Source: Frigoribacterium sp. PhB160 (GTDB lineage Bacteria; Actinomycetota; Actinomycetes; Actinomycetales; Microbacteriaceae). From it: a stretch of 64,000 bases of DNA. This document shows positions 57,158 through 64,000 of this stretch, piece after piece. The translations under genes were made by a program, and so were the position numbers. The DNA lies in the NCBI RefSeq assembly GCF_003751785.1, contig NZ_RKIE01000002.1, positions 248,001 through 312,000 of the forward strand, given 5' to 3'. Numbering within the stretch: the stretch's first letter is position 1; each line of letters begins with the position of its first letter. The notes under the pieces are model-generated. The model was not told the DNA's origin. It saw only the letters and a list, made by a program, of their open reading frames with translations, and searched no databases.

Positions 57158-57964
57158 TTGACCTCTAACGGTTCCCACTCGTCCGCGCTCTCGCGCGGCA
57201 AGCGCACCGCTGTCACGGTCACCGTGATGACGCTCACCGCCGGACTCTTCGGCACGATGGCGATCCCCGCCTTCGCGCTCGACCCGAACGCCGCCGACAC
57301 CGGCTCGAGCGAGACCGCCGCCACGACGGCGTCGCGCTCGGCCGACGCCCAGCAGCTCGCGGTGGACGCGTCGGTCGCCAGCGCCGACACGACGCGCGAC
57401 GGCTACACGGCCACGTCGCAGGAGACGCTCGACGCGGCGGCCGCGGCCGTGGCGCTCGCCGCCCAGCGCGAGGCCGAGCGGGCCCAGATCGCCGCGTCGT
57501 ACGCCACGTACAGCGGCCCGACCGCGAACGACTACCTCGCGACGTCGACGTCGACCTCCGCCGGCGCGACCTCGACCGGAGCCGCGGCGGCCACCGGCAC
57601 CACCGCGACCCCGGGCGCCTTCAGCCTCGCGTCGGTCTACCAGACGGCCCTGCAGTACGTCGGCACGCCCTACGTCTTCGGCGGCGCCACCCCGGCCGGC
57701 TTCGACTGCTCGGGCTTCGTCATGTTCGTCTACGCCCAGTACGGCATCTCGCTGCCGCACTCGGTCGGGGCCCAGGGCCGCGCCGGCACGACCATCTCGA
57801 AGGCCGAGGCGCAGCCCGGCGACCTCGTCGTCTTCAACGACGGCTCGCACGACGGCTTCTACGCCGGCAACGGGATGATCCTCGACGCGCCGAAGCCCGG
57901 CGGCTTCGTGAGCGTCCGCCCGCTGTGGACCAGCGCCGTGCACTACGTGCGCCTGGGGGTCTGA
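57158..57964 (+). CDS. Secreted NlpC/P60 (C40) peptidoglycan endopeptidase
   Basis: A 268-residue exported hydrolase with signal peptide (RTAVTVTVMTLTAGLFGTMA, cleavage near FAL-DP, about 41), an Ala/Thr/Ser linker and the NlpC/P60 domain (about 155-268). Catalytic Cys is in FDCSGFVMFVYAQYG, His in GSHDGFYAG, and the third polar residue follows. Such enzymes cut D-Glu-mDAP or related stem-peptide links in cell division. TTG 57158 is set by AGGAGA 9 bases upstream. Confidence 0.9.
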   Translation: MTSNGSHSSALSRGKRTAVTVTVMTLTAGLFGTMAIPAFALDPNAADTGSSETAATTASRSADAQQLAVDASVASADTTRDGYTATSQETLDAAAAAVALAAQREAERAQIAASYATYSGPTANDYLATSTSTSAGATSTGAAAATGTTATPGAFSLASVYQTALQYVGTPYVFGGATPAGFDCSGFVMFVYAQYGISLPHSVGAQGRAGTTISKAEAQPGDLVVFNDGSHDGFYAGNGMILDAPKPGGFVSVRPLWTSAVHYVRLGV

Positions 57965-57997
57965 GCCGCCCCGCGCCTCCTTGTGAACGGTCTGTGA

Positions 57998-58030
57998 AGA
58001 GCCGCGTCTGCCCCTAGGCAGCGCGGCTCT
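57998..58030 (+). terminator. Terminator of the NlpC/P60 gene
   Basis: AGAGCCGCG and CTGCC pair with GGCAG and CGCGGCTCT around a CCTA loop, with one bulged T. An exact decamer copy (57971-57980) lies just upstream. Confidence 0.85.
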
Positions 58031-58080
58031 CGCGGGTTAACCTGGCCCCCTCGGAGTTCCGCTGAGACCAGGAGCGTCAC

Positions 58081-58152
58081 ATGTCCCGACCGACCGCCAC
58101 CCGCACCATGGGTGCGCTGTCGGGCGAGCACATACGACACGCCGCCGCATGA
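58081..58152 (+). CDS. Leader-peptide ORF, 23 residues
   Basis: ATG 58081 has AGGAG 6 bases upstream and a possible -10 box TAACCT at 58038. The peptide is MSRPTATRTMGALSGEHIRH followed by Ala-Ala-Ala. Its stop codon is 4 bases before a perfect hairpin, and the HNH nuclease gene follows. The arrangement resembles a translated attenuator leader; no run of a single regulatory codon is evident, though Arg, Thr and His are frequent. Confidence 0.45.
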   Translation: MSRPTATRTMGALSGEHIRHAAA

Positions 58153-58156
58153 GAGA

Positions 58157-58184
58157 AGAGCACCGTCCACCGCGACGGTGCTCT
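58157..58184 (+). terminator. Attenuator-like hairpin upstream of the HNH gene
   Basis: AGAGCACCGTC (58157-58167) pairs perfectly with GACGGTGCTCT (58174-58184) around CACCGC, followed by CTTCGTTCC. It stands between the 23-codon ORF and the nuclease gene, so most transcripts may stop here. Confidence 0.7.
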
Positions 58185-58270
58185 CTTCGTTCCGGCGGCC
58201 TGCTGGCCCCCGCTGCCCCGAGAGCAGTCGAATCCCTGGAAGCCGTCCAGGGTGCTTCGAAAGGGAAAGC

Positions 58271-58765
58271 ATGCGCACTCTCGTCCTCAACGCGGGCTTC
58301 GAGCCCCTCGCGGTCGTCTCGTTCCGTCGGGCCCTCGTGCTCGTCATGACCCAGAAGGCCACGGTGCTGGCCGCCGACGCGGAGCACCCCGTGCTCGGCG
58401 CCGCCTTCTCGTACGACCGCCCGTCGGTCATCGTGCTCACGCGGTACGTGCGGATCCCGCACTCGCGGAGCGTCCCGGTCTCGCGGCGCGGCGTGCTGCG
58501 GCGCGACGCGCACCGCTGCGCCTACTGCGGCGGCTCGGCGTCGACGATCGACCACGTGCAGCCGCGGTCGCGCGGCGGGGCCGACAGCTGGGAGAACCTC
58601 GTCGCGGCGTGCCTGCGCTGCAACAACGTCAAGAGCGACCGGACGCCGGCCGAGATGGGCTGGACGCTCCGCTGGGTGCCGAAGGCGCCGCACGGGGTCG
58701 GCTGGGTCGTGCGCGGGACCGAGCGGGTGCAGCCGGACTGGGACGAGTACCTGGCCGCGGCGTAG
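58271..58765 (+). CDS. HNH endonuclease
   Basis: A 164-residue HNH nuclease with zinc ribbon CAYCGG and CLRCNNVKSDRTP and the catalytic core STIDHVQPRSRGGADSWENL. This single-domain type (MRTLVLNAGFEPLAVVSFRR start) is widespread in actinobacterial chromosomes and is not part of a mobile element here; its role is unknown. AAGGGA precedes the ATG. Confidence 0.9.
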   Translation: MRTLVLNAGFEPLAVVSFRRALVLVMTQKATVLAADAEHPVLGAAFSYDRPSVIVLTRYVRIPHSRSVPVSRRGVLRRDAHRCAYCGGSASTIDHVQPRSRGGADSWENLVAACLRCNNVKSDRTPAEMGWTLRWVPKAPHGVGWVVRGTERVQPDWDEYLAAA

Positions 58766-58817
58766 GGCGCGTGGGTCGGGTCGGGGGAGGCGCGCTGTCG
58801 GTAGACTCGGACGGTCA

Positions 58818-58889
58818 GCCTCTGTAGCTCAATGGAAGAGCAGTTCCGTCCTAAGGAAAGGGTTGGGGGTTCGAGTCCCTCCAGGGGCA
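58818..58889 (+). tRNA. tRNA-Arg(CCU)
   Basis: Acceptor GCCTCTG pairs with CAGGGGC, D-arm GCTC...GAGC, anticodon loop GTCCTAA giving CCU (Arg, AGG codons), T-arm GGGGGTTCGAGTCCCTC, discriminator A. Length 72, CCA not encoded. The 3' part is duplicated in inverted orientation directly downstream. Confidence 0.93.
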
Positions 58890-59000
58890 CCTGACGTCGC
58901 TTCGCGACGATGCCCCTGGAGGGACTCGAACCCCGCGGGGCCCGACCGCGCTCCGCGCGGTCCCCGTCCAGGGGCACCTGACGTCGCTTCGCGACGATGC
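58866..59000. repeat. Inverted and direct duplications of the tRNA-Arg 3' end
   Basis: The last 24 bases of the tRNA (58866-58889) recur as a perfect inverted copy at 58911-58934. A 34-bp segment spanning the acceptor end and downstream bases (58880-58913) recurs in direct orientation at 58967-59000. Between lie CGTCGC/GCGACG mini-hairpins. The structure suggests repeated recombination or a fold-back duplication at the tRNA end. Confidence 0.85.
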
Positions 59001-59033
59001 GCCCGGCACCCGGGCGAGCAGGCCCGCGGCAGG

Positions 59034-59144
59034 TCAGGCCAGCCAGGCCTCGAGCTCGCCGGAGTCGAGGTCGACGTCGGCGGCGAGCCGGCAGGTCAGG
59101 GTGCGGAGCAGGTCTTCGTGGCGGAGGGCGTCGAGCCGACTCAC
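59034..59144 (-). CDS. Microprotein of 36 residues
   Basis: GTG 59144 overlaps the stop of the upstream microprotein (GTGA). The product reads VSRLDALRHEDLLRTLTCRL and ends DSGELEAWLA: a short amphipathic acidic helix with one Cys. No family recognised. The translational coupling supports it being real. Confidence 0.45.
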   Translation of the reverse strand: MSRLDALRHEDLLRTLTCRLAADVDLDSGELEAWLA

Positions 59145-59287
59145 GCCGCGAGTCCGAGGACGAACAGCAGGCCGACGACGAGGCTCGTGCTGGTCGCGAC
59201 GGCGGCGCCGACGAGGACGACCAGCGTGACCTGGCTGTCGCGGTCGCCGCGGAAGGGGAGGAGCGTGGTCGTGGGGTGGAAGCTCAT
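59141..59287 (-). CDS. Single-helix membrane microprotein of 48 residues
   Basis: MSFHPTTTLLPFRGDRDSQ leads into one long hydrophobic helix (about 20-46, TLVVLVGAAVATSTSLVV). A weak GAGAAG lies upstream. It overlaps the next microprotein gene by 4 bases, so the two form a tiny operon. The 232 bases upstream (59288-59519) hold no other gene I can support. Confidence 0.45.
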   Translation of the reverse strand: MSFHPTTTLLPFRGDRDSQVTLVVLVGAAVATSTSLVVGLLFVLGLAA

Positions 59288-59519
59288 GAGCTTCTCGTCT
59301 CTGGCAGCCCTGCGTGCTCTGCCCTCGTGGTGCGTGGTGCCCGCCGTGAATCGGGCCTGCCCGATGGATCATCGATGCGTTCGAATGGTCCCACGCGCGG
59401 TCCGCCACGTCGATCCGAGGCCGGCCGACCTGCGTTCGACGGCTAGGCGAGGCCCCTCGACAGGACAGCGCACCCCACCGCGGCGGCCCGAGACCCGCCG
59501 CACCCGTCAGGATGGACGG

Positions 59520-60686
59520 ATGCCCCTCTCCCACCGCGCCCGACTGGTGCGCCGCGCGGCGGGTCCCCTCGGCCCGACCGCCCCCCTCGCGCCCCGCAGC
59601 ACGTCCGCCGGAGGCTCCGGCGACGTGCCTCCGCGACCCAAGGCCCGGGCGGGCGCCTTCCGCTTCGGCCTCATCGCGACGCTCGGCGGCGGCCTCGGCG
59701 TCGGCATCATCGTCACGGTCATGGCCCTGTCGACGGTGCTCGTCTACATCGGCCTCGCGTTCTTCCTCGCCCTGGCCTTCGAGCCCGTCGTCCGTCGCCT
59801 CGCCCGCGCCGGCGCCCCGCGCTGGGTCGGCGTCGTCGTCGCGGTCGTGCTGGTCGTCGGCGCGGTCGCCGGCATCCTCTCCGCCGTCGTCCCGGCCCTC
59901 GTCGAGCAGGTCGGCCACGTCGTCCGCACGGCCCCCGCCGCCCTGCAGGACATCTCCCGCCAGCCCTGGGTGCAGCAGGCCGTCGAGACGCTCGGCCTCG
60001 AGGTCGACGTCGACGACGCCGTGGCGGCCGTGAGCAGCTACCTGCTCGACCCCGACCGGCTGCTCGCCCTCGGCGGCGGCATCCTCGCCGTCGGCCAGGG
60101 CATCACCAGCGGCATCACCGCGGTGGTCATCGTCGCGATCCTCACGCTCTACTTCGCCGTGACGCTGCCGCAGATGCTCCGCTCGTTGAGCCGGGCGGTG
60201 CCGAAGAGCCACCGCGAGAACGTCATGGACATCTCCGACGAGATCTTCCTCTCGGTCGGCCGCTACGTCGCCGGCCAGGTCGGGCTCGCGGCGATCAACG
60301 CCGTCTTCGTCTTCGTCGTGCTCAGCGTCGCGGGCGGCCCGGTGCCGGTGCTGTTCGCGACGCTGGCCTTCCTCGGCGCGCTCATCCCCGTCGTGGGGAC
60401 GGTCGTCGCCTACGCGGTCATCGTCGCGTCGACCCTCACCGTCTCGCCGGTCACGGCCCTCGTCGTCGGCGTCGTCCTGCTCGTCTACGCCCAGATCGAG
60501 GCCTACGTGCTGACGCCGCGCGTCATGTCGAAGGCCGTCGCCGTGCCGGGTGCCCTCGTCATCGTCGCGGCGTTCGGCGGCGGGGCCCTCGGCGGCGTGC
60601 TCGGCGCCCTCGTCGCGATCCCGGTCGCGACGGCCGGCGTCGTCGTGTTCGAGCGGGTCGTGGTGCCGCGGCAGCAGCGCGTCTGA
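59520..60686 (+). CDS. AI-2E family transporter (permease), copy 2
   Basis: A 388-residue polytopic protein of the same family as the gene at 4860, with a 45-residue Arg/Pro-rich cytoplasmic start, helices from about 48, the middle extracytoplasmic domain (about 125-195) and the signature LGALIPVVGTVVAYAV plus IEAYVLTPRVMSKAVAVPG. Substrate unknown. ATG 59520 lies after AGGATGGACGG. Confidence 0.83.
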   Translation: MPLSHRARLVRRAAGPLGPTAPLAPRSTSAGGSGDVPPRPKARAGAFRFGLIATLGGGLGVGIIVTVMALSTVLVYIGLAFFLALAFEPVVRRLARAGAPRWVGVVVAVVLVVGAVAGILSAVVPALVEQVGHVVRTAPAALQDISRQPWVQQAVETLGLEVDVDDAVAAVSSYLLDPDRLLALGGGILAVGQGITSGITAVVIVAILTLYFAVTLPQMLRSLSRAVPKSHRENVMDISDEIFLSVGRYVAGQVGLAAINAVFVFVVLSVAGGPVPVLFATLAFLGALIPVVGTVVAYAVIVASTLTVSPVTALVVGVVLLVYAQIEAYVLTPRVMSKAVAVPGALVIVAAFGGGALGGVLGALVAIPVATAGVVVFERVVVPRQQRV

Positions 60687-60726
60687 CGTCGAGGCCCGCT
60701 GCCGGGGCCACGACGCAGGGAGCGCG

Positions 60727-60762
60727 GGAGGCGCGGTGCCAGGGATCCGGCACCGCGCCTCC
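60727..60762. terminator. Bidirectional decamer-armed terminator
   Basis: A perfect 14-bp stem (60727-60740 with 60749-60762) with an 8-base loop contains both decamer orientations. It lies between the convergent AI-2E and SGNH-GAF genes and its stem starts with the same 14 bases as the terminator at 136. Confidence 0.88.
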
Positions 60763-60800
60763 TCGAGGGGGTCGCGTCGGGGGCAGCGGCGTCGGGACGG

Positions 60801-62018
60801 CTACGCGGCCCGGCGGTGCAGCTCGCGCTCGATGTCGAGCGCGAACCCGCGGAGCGCCTCGATCGGCAGGCCCGCGACGTCGCGCGGCAGCGGGTCGAAG
60901 ACGCAGATCGCCCCGATGCGCGTGCCGTCGGGGGTGTGCACCGGGTAGCCCGCGTAGAAGCGGATGTCGTTGCGCGGCACCGGCAGGTCGGTGTGCCAGG
61001 CGTCGGCCACGACGAACGCCTCGTCCGACTGGATCGTCGTAGCGCAGAACGAGTCGGCGAGGGGCTCGCGGCGGGCGGAGCCGAGGGTGCTGATGACGTT
61101 CCACTGGTGGTCGTCGAGCACGAGGTCGAACGCGGCGCCGTCGGTCTCGAAGGTCTCACGGGCCCGGTCGGTGATCGCCTGCAGGGCGGCCTCGGGCTCG
61201 GCCTCGACCAGGCCGGTCTCGGCGATGGCCGCGAGGCGCGTGGCCACCGGCTGGGGGCGGTTGCGGGCGCGCTGCGGCGAGTCCGTGCGGGCGCGCTGCG
61301 CGGCGAGCAGCGGGGCGACGTGGTCGGCGAGGACGCCGGCCCAGTCCTCGTACCGGCGGTCGGTCTCGTGCTCGGGCCCGCCGGTGAGCTCGACGTGCGT
61401 GACGCGGGCGTGCTCGGCGCAGACCTGGCGGGAGACGTCGGCGAGGACGGCGGCATGGCGCTCGGCGACGGCCCCGGCCGAGATGCCGAAGGAGGCGACG
61501 GCCTCGGTCAGCGGCGTCGTCGCGACCACCACGCGGGCCGTGGGCCTCGCGCGCTCGAGCACCGAGCGGACGAGGTCGTCGAGGTGGCGGGCGCAGGCCC
61601 GCGGCGACGCCAGGGTGAGGGCCTCGGCGGCGCCGAGGGTGAGCACGACGACGTCCCAGTTCTCGAGGAAGGTCGACTCGATCACGTTGCGCAGCTTCGG
61701 TCCGCGGTGCGTCGGGTCGGCCATCGCCGCGACGTGCGAGCCACGGCCGGTCTTCTTGGCGAGCCGACGGGCGACGTGGCCCGGCAGCGCGAGGGAGTGC
61801 GTGTTGGTGCCCCAGCCGACGGCGGCCCCCGCCCCGACGATGAGCACGCGGTCGGGGTCGACGCCGGGTCCGGCCGCGAAGGGCGCGTCCTGGGGGCGAG
61901 GCGTCGACGCGGTCCGGGCCACGAGCCAGGCGTACCGGGCCACGAGCGCGGGCGACAGCAGGAGGCGCGAGACGGTGTTCACGACGTCGTCCGTCGACGG
62001 GACGCGTCGTGGGCGCAT
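60801..62018 (-). CDS. SGNH-hydrolase-like / GAF sensor fusion protein
   Basis: A 405-residue two-domain protein. Residues about 45-240 resemble an SGNH/GDSL hydrolase (VLIVGAGAAVGWG, LTLGAAEALTL), but the GDS serine position is occupied by Gly/Ala and the catalytic set looks incomplete. Residues about 265-405 are a GAF domain of the phytochrome-related type (FCATTIQSDEAFVVADAW, IRFYAGYPV, IGAICVFDPLPRD). Probably a cytoplasmic ligand or redox sensor with a degenerate hydrolase fold. ATG 62018 precedes the first conserved region. Confidence 0.7.
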   Translation of the reverse strand: MRPRRVPSTDDVVNTVSRLLLSPALVARYAWLVARTASTPRPQDAPFAAGPGVDPDRVLIVGAGAAVGWGTNTHSLALPGHVARRLAKKTGRGSHVAAMADPTHRGPKLRNVIESTFLENWDVVVLTLGAAEALTLASPRACARHLDDLVRSVLERARPTARVVVATTPLTEAVASFGISAGAVAERHAAVLADVSRQVCAEHARVTHVELTGGPEHETDRRYEDWAGVLADHVAPLLAAQRARTDSPQRARNRPQPVATRLAAIAETGLVEAEPEAALQAITDRARETFETDGAAFDLVLDDHQWNVISTLGSARREPLADSFCATTIQSDEAFVVADAWHTDLPVPRNDIRFYAGYPVHTPDGTRIGAICVFDPLPRDVAGLPIEALRGFALDIERELHRRAA

Positions 62019-62214
62019 GTGGTGAGCATGAGGCGACGTGTTCTCTGATCCGGGTGGGGCCACGCAGGGACGTCTGTGTCGTCGCCCCGCGACGGTGCCC
62101 GAGGCACCGTGCCTGCCACCGTACGGAGCGGCGGGGGGCACGGCAAGACGTCATTGAGGGGGACTCGGCTCGTGCCCCGGTGCGGTGGTCGCGTCGGGAG
62201 GAGGCGCACGCGGA

Positions 62215-62345
62215 TAAGAGGAGAGGCGCGGCCCCCGCCGGGGGACCGCGCCTCGATGCCGATGTTGTCCTGCAGAGAGCTTCACGGGCAGGGATGCAGA
62301 GCAACACCGACCGGGAAAGCGCTGTGTTGAACGCCTCCAGCACGC
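62215..62345 (-). ncRNA. Candidate small RNA ending at a leftward terminator
   Basis: The leftward strand has a hairpin CAACAC...GTGTTG (bases 62302-62329 region), a second CCTGC...GCAGG hairpin and then a strong terminator (62223-62254) followed by TCTCCTCTTAT. No gene on that strand lies upstream for which it could be the terminator, and no convincing ORF is present. I infer a short structured transcript; the 5' end is unknown. Confidence 0.35.
62223..62254 (-). terminator. Decamer-type terminator with U-rich leftward tail
   Basis: GAGGCGCGG and CCCCC pair with GGGGG and CCGCGCCTC. In the leftward reading it is followed by TCTCCTCTTAT, the most U-rich tail of the terminators here. Confidence 0.75.
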
Positions 62346-62592
62346 CTGACGGTACGCCCCCGCGTCGTGGTCGCTCCCAGGAGGGACGGAGGAACGGAGG
62401 AACGCGGTCGAGGGGAGAAGGAGGAAGGGAAGGCCGCGCCGGTCGACGCGATCGCGTCCCGGCGGGGGAGGGGGTGCTCGGGGCGGCCCGACCCGAATCG
62501 GACCACCCCACCGAGGCCCCAGCCTCGTGCTTACCCGAGATCGATCAAAGCGCATCCGGGGGGCCCGCGGACGACCCAGTACGGGTGCCCCT

Positions 62593-62621
62593 GGCTCGGG
62601 GGACGCGGGCTCGGGGGACGC
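62593..62621. repeat. Tandem GGCTCGGGGGACGC repeat
   Basis: Two exact 14-base copies (62593-62606, 62608-62621) with a period of 15 lie in the 697-base gene-free region 62019-62715, which otherwise holds the terminator and candidate RNA above and the TetR promoter. Confidence 0.55.
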
Positions 62622-62679
62622 CGGCGCGCGGTCCGGGGGCTCGGCGCTGGGAATGCGCTCACAGTGCCGGACCTCGGCA

Positions 62680-62708
62680 TGCACTGGGTGCGTGGGTGCA
62701 CTTAGTGT
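62680..62708 (+). promoter_or_regulatory. TetR gene promoter with TGCACT direct repeats
   Basis: TAGTGT (62703-62708) lies 7 bases before the GTG of the TetR gene. Direct repeats TGCACT occupy the -35 position (62680-62685) and the bases abutting the -10 (62697-62702), and could be the autoregulatory operator. Confidence 0.5.
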
Positions 62709-62715
62709 AATCGGC

Positions 62716-63384
62716 GTGACGACCGCGCCCCCAGCCCCCGACCGCCGAGCGCAGCTCAAGGCCCGGCACCGACAGGCGATCCTCGACGCGGCCGACGCCC
62801 TCATCGTCGAGCGGGGTGCGCCCCGGTTCAGCGTCGACGAGCTCGCCGCCGCCGCCGACGTGTCGCGCCGCACGGTGTTCAACCACTTCGCCTCGCTCGA
62901 CGACGTCGTGATGACCGCCTGCACGCGCGTGCTCACCGGCGCGATCGACGAGTTCCGCGCCGCCGCGGCGGCGTCGTCGCGTCCCGACGGCGGCGCGACC
63001 ACCGTCGACTCGCTCTTCGCCGAGACCGTCGGAGTCGTGCGCGGCATGGACCTCGCCCCGATCATCGCGTCGATCTGGCGCATGCTCGGCAGCGACGAGG
63101 GCGACCCCCGCTCGCAGCCGGTCATCCAGGACGTCTTCGCGCGCATCACCGACGAGCTGGCCGCCGAGCTGAGCGAGCGGAGCGGGCTCGACGCACTCGA
63201 CGTCGACATCCTCGTCAGCTCGCTGATGAACGGCATCGCCGTCGTGGCGAAGCACTGGATCACCGAGACGGGCGCCGTCGTCGACGCCGCCACGCGGGCC
63301 CGCTGGCGCGACCTCCTCGACCGCATGGTCGCCGCGGTCGCGGCCGGCTACCGACCGGCCGCGACGGACCCGCCCGCCGACTGA
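62716..63384 (+). CDS. TetR-family transcriptional regulator
   Basis: A 222-residue regulator with helix-turn-helix region FSVDELAAAADVSRRTVFNHFASLDDVV and an all-helical ligand domain. It sits 133 bases upstream of an MMPL transporter on the same strand, the usual arrangement of a local repressor and its exporter. GTG 62716 is supported by a TANNNT box 7 bases upstream (leaderless). Confidence 0.9.
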   Translation: MTTAPPAPDRRAQLKARHRQAILDAADALIVERGAPRFSVDELAAAADVSRRTVFNHFASLDDVVMTACTRVLTGAIDEFRAAAAASSRPDGGATTVDSLFAETVGVVRGMDLAPIIASIWRMLGSDEGDPRSQPVIQDVFARITDELAAELSERSGLDALDVDILVSSLMNGIAVVAKHWITETGAVVDAATRARWRDLLDRMVAAVAAGYRPAATDPPAD

Positions 63385-63517
63385 CCGACGCGGCCGACCG
63401 ACCGGCCGCCACCGACCCGCTCCACCGACACCGCACCTCCTTCTCGACGACGCGACGCGAGGCTCCCCACCCACCGCACCGACCCCGCACGCCCGCACCA
63501 CCTGGAGGAACCGCCCC

Positions 63518-64000
63518 ATGGCATCCCTGCTCTACCGACTCGGCCGCACCTCGGCCCGACGCGCCTGGCTGGTGATCGTCGCCTGGATCGTGATCCTCGG
63601 CCTCGCCGGCGGCGCGTTCGCGCTCTTCGGCGGCACGCTCACCTCGGCCGTCAGCATCCCCGGCACGAAGACGCAGGAGGTCAGCGACGAGCTGGCCGAC
63701 AAGTTCCCGCAGGCGAGCGGCGGCACGGGGTCGGTCGTCTTCACGACCGGCAGCGACACCGCCATCACCGACGCGCAGCAGCAGGACATCGTCGACCTCC
63801 TCACGAGCACGGAGGACCTCGACGACGTCAAGGGCACCGTCGACCCCTTCGCCACGCAGGCGCAGCTCGCCGACCAGCAGGCGAAGATCGACGCGGGTCG
63901 GCAGCAGATCAGCGACGGTCGTGCCCAGATCGACGCGGGCCAGGCGCAGCTCGACGCCGCCCAGGCGCAGCTGACCGCCGGGCAGCAGCAGCTCGACGCC
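63518..64000 (+). CDS. MMPL-family transporter, N-terminal part (runs off the window)
   Basis: The first 161 codons: cytoplasmic start, membrane helix (about 17-40, LVIVAWIVILGLAGGAF), then an extracytoplasmic domain with AVSIPGTKTQEVSDELADKFP typical of MMPL/RND proteins and a coiled-coil of Gln/Ala repeats (ADQQAKIDAGRQQISDGRAQ). Family members export lipids or drugs by proton motive force. GGAGGAA lies upstream of the ATG. The C-terminal two-thirds and any further domains are not in the window. Confidence 0.9.
   Translation, partial: MASLLYRLGRTSARRAWLVIVAWIVILGLAGGAFALFGGTLTSAVSIPGTKTQEVSDELADKFPQASGGTGSVVFTTGSDTAITDAQQQDIVDLLTSTEDLDDVKGTVDPFATQAQLADQQAKIDAGRQQISDGRAQIDAGQAQLDAAQAQLTAGQQQLDA

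Noticed and set aside
58911..58934. A second tRNA on the minus strand next to tRNA-Arg
   Set aside because: Only the T-arm and acceptor strand are present. There is no D-arm or anticodon arm, so it is a duplicated fragment.
58818..59520. Integrated element at tRNA-Arg
   Set aside because: The duplications look like attachment-site scars, but there is no integrase, excisionase or foreign-composition DNA between them.
62009..62710. Rightward ORF of about 230 codons in the gap before the TetR gene
   Set aside because: The translation is Arg/Gly/Ala-rich without domain or ribosome binding site, crosses a terminator hairpin and a tandem repeat, and looks non-coding.

Overview
The window is about 72-73% GC, with GTG and TTG starts, TANNNT-type -10 boxes set 6-7 bases before start codons, and actinobacterial families throughout (DUF3027, DUF3263, DUF5997, DUF4032, DtxR/IdeR, actinobacterial XPB helicase, bifunctional PutA, OleA/OleBC/OleD, GroEL without GroES behind CIRCE boxes). 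I infer a chromosomal segment of an actinobacterium, most likely a Microbacteriaceae (Curtobacterium/Frigoribacterium/Rathayibacter-like). No integrase, transposase, phage module or CRISPR array is visible.

Layout. 1-6 kb: end of an RlmB-type rRNA methyltransferase, a kinase-like DUF4032 protein, a sugar ABC transporter ATPase, a membrane-anchored DsbA-like protein, a metallophosphoesterase and an AI-2E family permease. 6-13 kb: a MarR-controlled EmrB-type drug exporter, a saccharopine-dehydrogenase-like enzyme coupled to an amino-acid permease, and a zinc alcohol dehydrogenase. 13-17 kb: an atypical transcarbamylase, a degenerate stretch, a DUF2975 protein and a LAYTG-anchored surface protein. 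17-24 kb: divergent ROK and PfkB sugar kinases, a quinone-reductase-like enzyme, a YpfJ-type metallopeptidase, a DUF5997/LysR-substrate-domain pair, an SDR, two small proteins and an MFS exporter. 24-31 kb: TetR, a DrrAB-type exporter and PutA (proline to glutamate). 31-36 kb: a tightly overlapping oleA-oleBC-oleD operon for long-chain olefin synthesis. 36-41 kb: paired small membrane proteins, a FUSC/MarR divergent unit, a secreted GH16 enzyme with cell-wall-binding repeats, and tRNA-Thr(UGU). 41-46.5 kb: nitroreductase-MsrB pair, DUF2332, DUF3263, LytR_C protein, cold-shock protein, groEL. 46.7-54.9 kb: two-component system, XPB helicase with its partner, second cold-shock protein and an acidic DUF3027 protein. 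55-60.7 kb: serC, dtxR/ideR, an NlpC/P60 hydrolase behind a structured leader, an HNH endonuclease behind a leader ORF and terminator, tRNA-Arg(CCU) with an inverted duplicate of its 3' end, two microproteins and a second AI-2E permease. 60.8-64 kb: SGNH-GAF fusion, a possible small RNA, and a TetR gene in front of an MMPL transporter that runs off the window.

The most striking window-wide signal is the decamer GGAGGCGCGG. I count 33 exact copies by eye on both strands, where base composition predicts about two. It forms the arms of intergenic hairpin terminators as inverted pairs and also lies inside genes, often in frame as Glu-Ala-Arg. That is the distribution known for DNA-uptake sequences, although its function here is unknown. 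A second theme is transcription starting at or next to the start codon in many genes.
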